Below the pieces are notes generated by a model that made no database searches, was not told the DNA's origin, and saw nothing but the letters and a program-made list of their open reading frames with translations. Positions 60,926 through 64,000 of a stretch of DNA of 64,000 bases are shown here, piece by piece. The position numbers and the translations under genes are program-made. Every line of letters starts with the position of its first letter. Positions within the stretch are counted from its first letter, which is position 1. The stretch lies in the NCBI GenBank assembly GCA_035532475.1, contig DATKQY010000040.1, forward strand, positions 1 through 64,000. Direction: 5' to 3'. This DNA is from DATKQY01 sp035532475 (lineage in GTDB: Bacteria; Actinomycetota; Acidimicrobiia; Acidimicrobiales; Bog-793).

Positions 60926-62203
60926 CCTGCGCAGCACGCCGGCGCCGTCGGGCGTGACGAGCCCGCGCAGCGCCCCGGGCGGGCAGCCCCCGGCGCCCGG
61001 CGCCTGCCCGCCGGCGCCGGTGGGCGTGGCGGCGTCCTGCCGGTGGACGGCGACCCGCGGGACGCGCGGTCCGATGCCGCAGAGGACCTCGTAGCAGATG
61101 GTGCCGAGCCGCTCGGCCCACTCCTCGGCCGTGATCTCCTCATCCCCCTGGGGGCCGATGAGGACCGCCTCGTCCCCCGGGCGGACCCCGCCGTCGGGCC
61201 CGCAGTCCACGATGATCTGATCCATGGTGACCGTGCCGGCGATCCGCCGGCGGCGGCCGCCGACGAGCACCTCGCCGCCTCCCCGCTCGAGCGCGCGGGG
61301 CACCCCGTCGTGGTAGCCGAGGGGGATCACCGCGACCTGGGAGCGCAGCGGGAGCTCGTAGGCGAGCCCGTAGCTGGTGCGCTCCCCGGCCGCGAGCTCG
61401 CGCACGAGGTGGACGCGTGCCCGCAGCGACAGGGCGGGGCGGAGCGCGGCGCCCGGGTCGAACCTCGCCGGCGGGGGGCCCGCGCCGAGGTGGCCGGCGA
61501 GGGCCGGCGAGGGCAGGTGGCCGTAGCAGGCGATGCCGCAGCGGACGAGGTCGAGACGGGCGGCGGGGTGGGCGATCGCCCCGGCCGAGTTCGCCGCGTG
61601 GACGATCGCCGGCCGGATGCCGTCGTCGGCGAGCTCCCGGCGCACCTCGTCGAACACCCGGAGCTGGTGCGCGGTGAAGGGGTCGTCGGGCTCGTCGGCG
61701 ACGGCGAGGTGCGTGAAGAGCCCCTCGAGCTCCAGCTCGGGCGCCGACGCGATCGCCCTCGCGACGGCCGGCGCGTCGCGAGGCGACGCCCCGACGCGGT
61801 GCATGCCGGTGTCGACCTTCAGGTGGACCGGGACGGGGCGGGCGACGCCGGTCGCGGCACGGCGTGCCGCGGCGACGCCACCGTGGCGGTACAGGGTCGG
61901 CGTGAGCCCGTGCGCGACCGCCTCGCGCATCGCCTCGTCCGTCGGCTCGGAGAGCAGCAGGACCGGAGCCGTGACCCCCGCGGCGCGAAGCGCCAGGCCC
62001 TCCTCGACGAGCGCCACGGCAAGCCACGTGGCACCACCGTCGAGCGCCGCGGCGGCGACGTCGGGCGCGCCGTGGCCGTAACCGTCGGCCTTCACGACGG
62101 CGCAGAGCTGCGCCGGCGCCACGAGCCGGGCGAGCAGGCCGGCGTTGTGCCGTACCGCCGCGAGGTCGACCTCGACCCAGGCCGGACGGAACGCCTCAGC
62201 CAT
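60923..62203 (-). CDS. alr: Alanine racemase
   Basis: About 426 residues. The PLP Lys is in LCAVVKADGYGHGAPDVAAA and the second catalytic base Tyr in TSYGLAYELPLRSQ. It supplies D-alanine for peptidoglycan. The C-terminus extends past the usual end with a Gly/Pro-rich tail of about 35 residues. ATG 62203 (MAEAFRPAWVEVDL) is preferred; ATG 62212 is also possible. Both overlap the nnr stop. Confidence 0.94.
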   Translation of the reverse strand: MAEAFRPAWVEVDLAAVRHNAGLLARLVAPAQLCAVVKADGYGHGAPDVAAAALDGGATWLAVALVEEGLALRAAGVTAPVLLLSEPTDEAMREAVAHGLTPTLYRHGGVAAARRAATGVARPVPVHLKVDTGMHRVGASPRDAPAVARAIASAPELELEGLFTHLAVADEPDDPFTAHQLRVFDEVRRELADDGIRPAIVHAANSAGAIAHPAARLDLVRCGIACYGHLPSPALAGHLGAGPPPARFDPGAALRPALSLRARVHLVRELAAGERTSYGLAYELPLRSQVAVIPLGYHDGVPRALERGGGEVLVGGRRRRIAGTVTMDQIIVDCGPDGGVRPGDEAVLIGPQGDEEITAEEWAERLGTICYEVLCGIGPRVPRVAVHRQDAATPTGAGGQAPGAGGCPPGALRGLVTPDGAGVLRR

Positions 62204-63581
62204 CGGCGGCATCAGCGTGGCGCGCCCCGCCCAGCACGGCGGCGAGGAGCGGGGGGAGGTCCCCGGCGACGAGACCGTCAGCCGGGCCGAGCGCCGCGGC
62301 GCGTCCGTGGGCGTGGGCCGCCAGCGCGGCGGCGAGCAGTGGATCGACGCCGCGGGCGAGGAAGGCGCCGATGATGCCGGAGAGCACGTCCCCGGTGCCG
62401 GCCGTCGAGAGCCGCGCCGAGCCCGAGGTGACGAGCAGCGCCGAGCCCGAGGGCGAGGCCACGACGGTCGTCCGGCCCTTCAGCAGCACCGTCGCGTGGG
62501 CCCGCCGGGCGAGGTCGCGCGCCGCCGCGATCCGGTCCTCCCCCGGGCGGGTCCCGACGAGGCGGGCGTACTCGCCGTCGTGGGGGGTCATCACGAGCGG
62601 TGCCCGGCGTGCCGAGAGCAGCCGGACGGCCTCGTCGAGCGTCCCGAGGGCGTTCAGGCCGTCGGCGTCGAGGACGAGCGGCACCGCCGCGCCGACCACG
62701 AGGCGCCGCACGGCCGCCACGGTCTCTGGGGAGCTGCCGAGCCCGGGACCAAGGACGAGCGCCCGGCACCTGCCGAGATCGTCGAGGAGCGGCACGGCCC
62801 AGTCGCTTGCCGGCAGGGCGCGGGCCACCGCCTCGGTGACGGGCACGGTGCCCGGGGCGACGCCGGGCGAGCCGAGCCGCACCATCCCGGCCCCGGCCCG
62901 CGCCGCCCCGCGCGTCGAGAGCTCGGCGGCGCCGAGCATGCCGGGCGAGCCGGCGGCGACGTAGACGGCGGCGTCCCACTTGTGGCCCTCGGAGCGGCGT
63001 GCCGGCAGCAGGGCCAGGTCGGCGTCCTCCACGAGGTGCTGGGGCGGGTTGCCGACCGGCAGGCCGATACGGCGCACGACGACCTGGCCGGCGCGCCGGC
63101 GGCCGGCGCCGATCAGAAGACCGGGCTTCAGGGCGCCGAAGGTCACGGTGACGTCCGCATGCACCGCGCGCGGTCCCGCCCGCCCGGTGTCGGCGTCGAC
63201 CCCGCTCGGCACGTCGGCGGCGAGGACGAGCGCGCCGAGCGGTGGGGCCGGGGCGTCGTAGCTGCCGTGGAAGCCCGTGCCGAAGGCGGCGTCGACGACG
63301 AGATCGCACGGCGGCAACGCCGAGGGCGCCTCGGCGACGGGGAGCACCCGGACGCTCGCGCCCCGCCGCGCGAGCACACGCGCCGCCACCCGGCCGTCGT
63401 CGCCGTTGTGCCCCTTGCCGACGACGACGGCGACGCGCCGCCCGTAGCTGCCCCCGAGCATCCGCAGCGCCTCGTTGGCGAGGGTGTAGCCGGCCCGCCC
63501 GACGAGCTCGTCGATGCCGACGTGCGCGAGCGCCTCGGCGTCGACCGCCCGCATCTCCTCGGCGGTGCAGACGGGCCTCAC
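62196..63581 (-). CDS. nnr: Bifunctional NAD(P)HX epimerase / dehydratase
   Basis: 461 residues. The N-terminal YjeF epimerase half has VVGKGHNGDDGRVAARVLAR and VLAADVPSGVDADTGRAG. The C-terminal kinase-like dehydratase half has VLGPGLGSSPETVAAVRRLV, LDADGLNALGTLDEAVRLL and STAGTGDVLSGIIGAFLARG. It repairs hydrated NAD(P)H. GTG start. Placed between acpS and alr as in other actinobacteria. Confidence 0.93.
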   Translation of the reverse strand: MRPVCTAEEMRAVDAEALAHVGIDELVGRAGYTLANEALRMLGGSYGRRVAVVVGKGHNGDDGRVAARVLARRGASVRVLPVAEAPSALPPCDLVVDAAFGTGFHGSYDAPAPPLGALVLAADVPSGVDADTGRAGPRAVHADVTVTFGALKPGLLIGAGRRRAGQVVVRRIGLPVGNPPQHLVEDADLALLPARRSEGHKWDAAVYVAAGSPGMLGAAELSTRGAARAGAGMVRLGSPGVAPGTVPVTEAVARALPASDWAVPLLDDLGRCRALVLGPGLGSSPETVAAVRRLVVGAAVPLVLDADGLNALGTLDEAVRLLSARRAPLVMTPHDGEYARLVGTRPGEDRIAAARDLARRAHATVLLKGRTTVVASPSGSALLVTSGSARLSTAGTGDVLSGIIGAFLARGVDPLLAAALAAHAHGRAAALGPADGLVAGDLPPLLAAVLGGARHADAADG

Positions 63582-63624
63582 CCGGGCCTCCTCGCGGCGC
63601 GAGCGTCGCGCCGGGCTGCCCGGC

Positions 63625-63990
63625 TCACTCGGCGACCACCACGGCGCCGGCGATACGGGCGGTGTGGGTGAGCGAGACGTGGAACGACGCCACGCCGAGG
63701 GCGAGGGCGCGCTCGGCGGCGCGGCCCGACGCCCGCAGGTGCGGCGCGCCGTCCTCGGCGCTTCGCACCTCGAGCTCGGTCAGCCCGATGCTCCACAACC
63801 CGACGCCGAGGGCCTTCATCGCCGCCTCCTTGGCCGCGAAGCGCGCCGCCAGCCCGGGCACCGGGTCGAGCCGCCCGGCGAGGTCGCCGCGCTCGGCGGC
63901 GGTGAAGACGCGCGCGGCGAAGCCCGGACGCCGCTGCAGGACGCGACGGAAGCGGTCGATCTCCACGGCATCGAGACCGATGCCGATCAC
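63625..63990 (-). CDS. acpS: Holo-[acyl-carrier-protein] synthase
   Basis: 121 residues, the usual AcpS length. The metal site is in MIGIGLDAVEIDRFRRVLQR and the CoA-binding core is RFAAKEAAMKALGVGL. It adds phosphopantetheine to ACP. GTG start at 63990, ten bases before the window end; the 43-bp gap to nnr holds nothing recognisable. Confidence 0.93.
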   Translation of the reverse strand: MIGIGLDAVEIDRFRRVLQRRPGFAARVFTAAERGDLAGRLDPVPGLAARFAAKEAAMKALGVGLWSIGLTELEVRSAEDGAPHLRASGRAAERALALGVASFHVSLTHTARIAGAVVVAE

Positions 63991-64000
63991 GGGGTGCCCG

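Overview
This is a GC-rich window from an actinomycete chromosome. Supporting evidence: two WhiB-family genes, a DivIVA-domain protein, a RamB-type regulator facing isocitrate lyase, a succinate dehydrogenase with a single fused membrane anchor (mycobacterial Sdh1 type), a group II truncated haemoglobin, and the actinobacterial order acpS-nnr-alr-tsaE-tsaB-rimI-tsaD-groES-groEL. I lean towards the class Acidimicrobiia or a relative, but that is inference. At least 13 genes look leaderless: a TAnnnT hexamer lies 6-8 nt before an ATG or GTG, leaving no room for a ribosome binding site. I used this signal to choose several starts.

Layout. 1-600: start of a tyrosine integrase running off the left edge, next to an initiator tRNA-Met; this looks like one end of an integrated element. 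600-1480: a decayed aldo/keto reductase. 1480-11240: housekeeping and envelope genes (UPF0182 membrane protein, a DivIVA protein with a phage-head-like C-terminus, a PDZ-Lon protease, a HEAT-repeat protein, an MreB/FtsA-like ATPase, and an HtrA-like protein that has lost its catalytic residues). 11300-12320: tag and glbO. 12377-18485: a leftward seven-gene operon, ligK-U-J-I-A-B-C, encoding the whole protocatechuate 4,5-cleavage pathway from protocatechuate to pyruvate and oxaloacetate. 18650-19234: a pirin remnant broken by a 47-bp tandem duplication. 19249-22731: a DUF2342 protein, a small conserved protein, and two whiB genes around a formimidoyltransferase. 22854-26362: an AAA+ ATPase and VWA protein pair.

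26530-36177 is a central-carbon block: sdhC-A-B, an SCP2-like and an ABM-domain protein, mdh, ramB, aceA and icd. 36275-43431 is a leftward operon, sucC-sucD-glyA-purN-purH, then a membrane glycosyltransferase. 43641-54390 interleaves large polytopic envelope proteins with pcrA, guaA and a GuaB3-type gene. 54505-63990 holds a Nudix hydrolase, a CIRCE-controlled groES-groEL, the tsaD/rimI/tsaB/tsaE t6A genes, a type 4 uracil-DNA glycosylase, alr, nnr and acpS.

The metabolic genes fit together: the lig operon yields pyruvate and oxaloacetate, which feed the TCA and glyoxylate enzymes encoded about 10 kb away, while sucCD, glyA and the pur and gua genes form a one-carbon and purine group. I found no CRISPR array, rRNA operon or insertion sequence.
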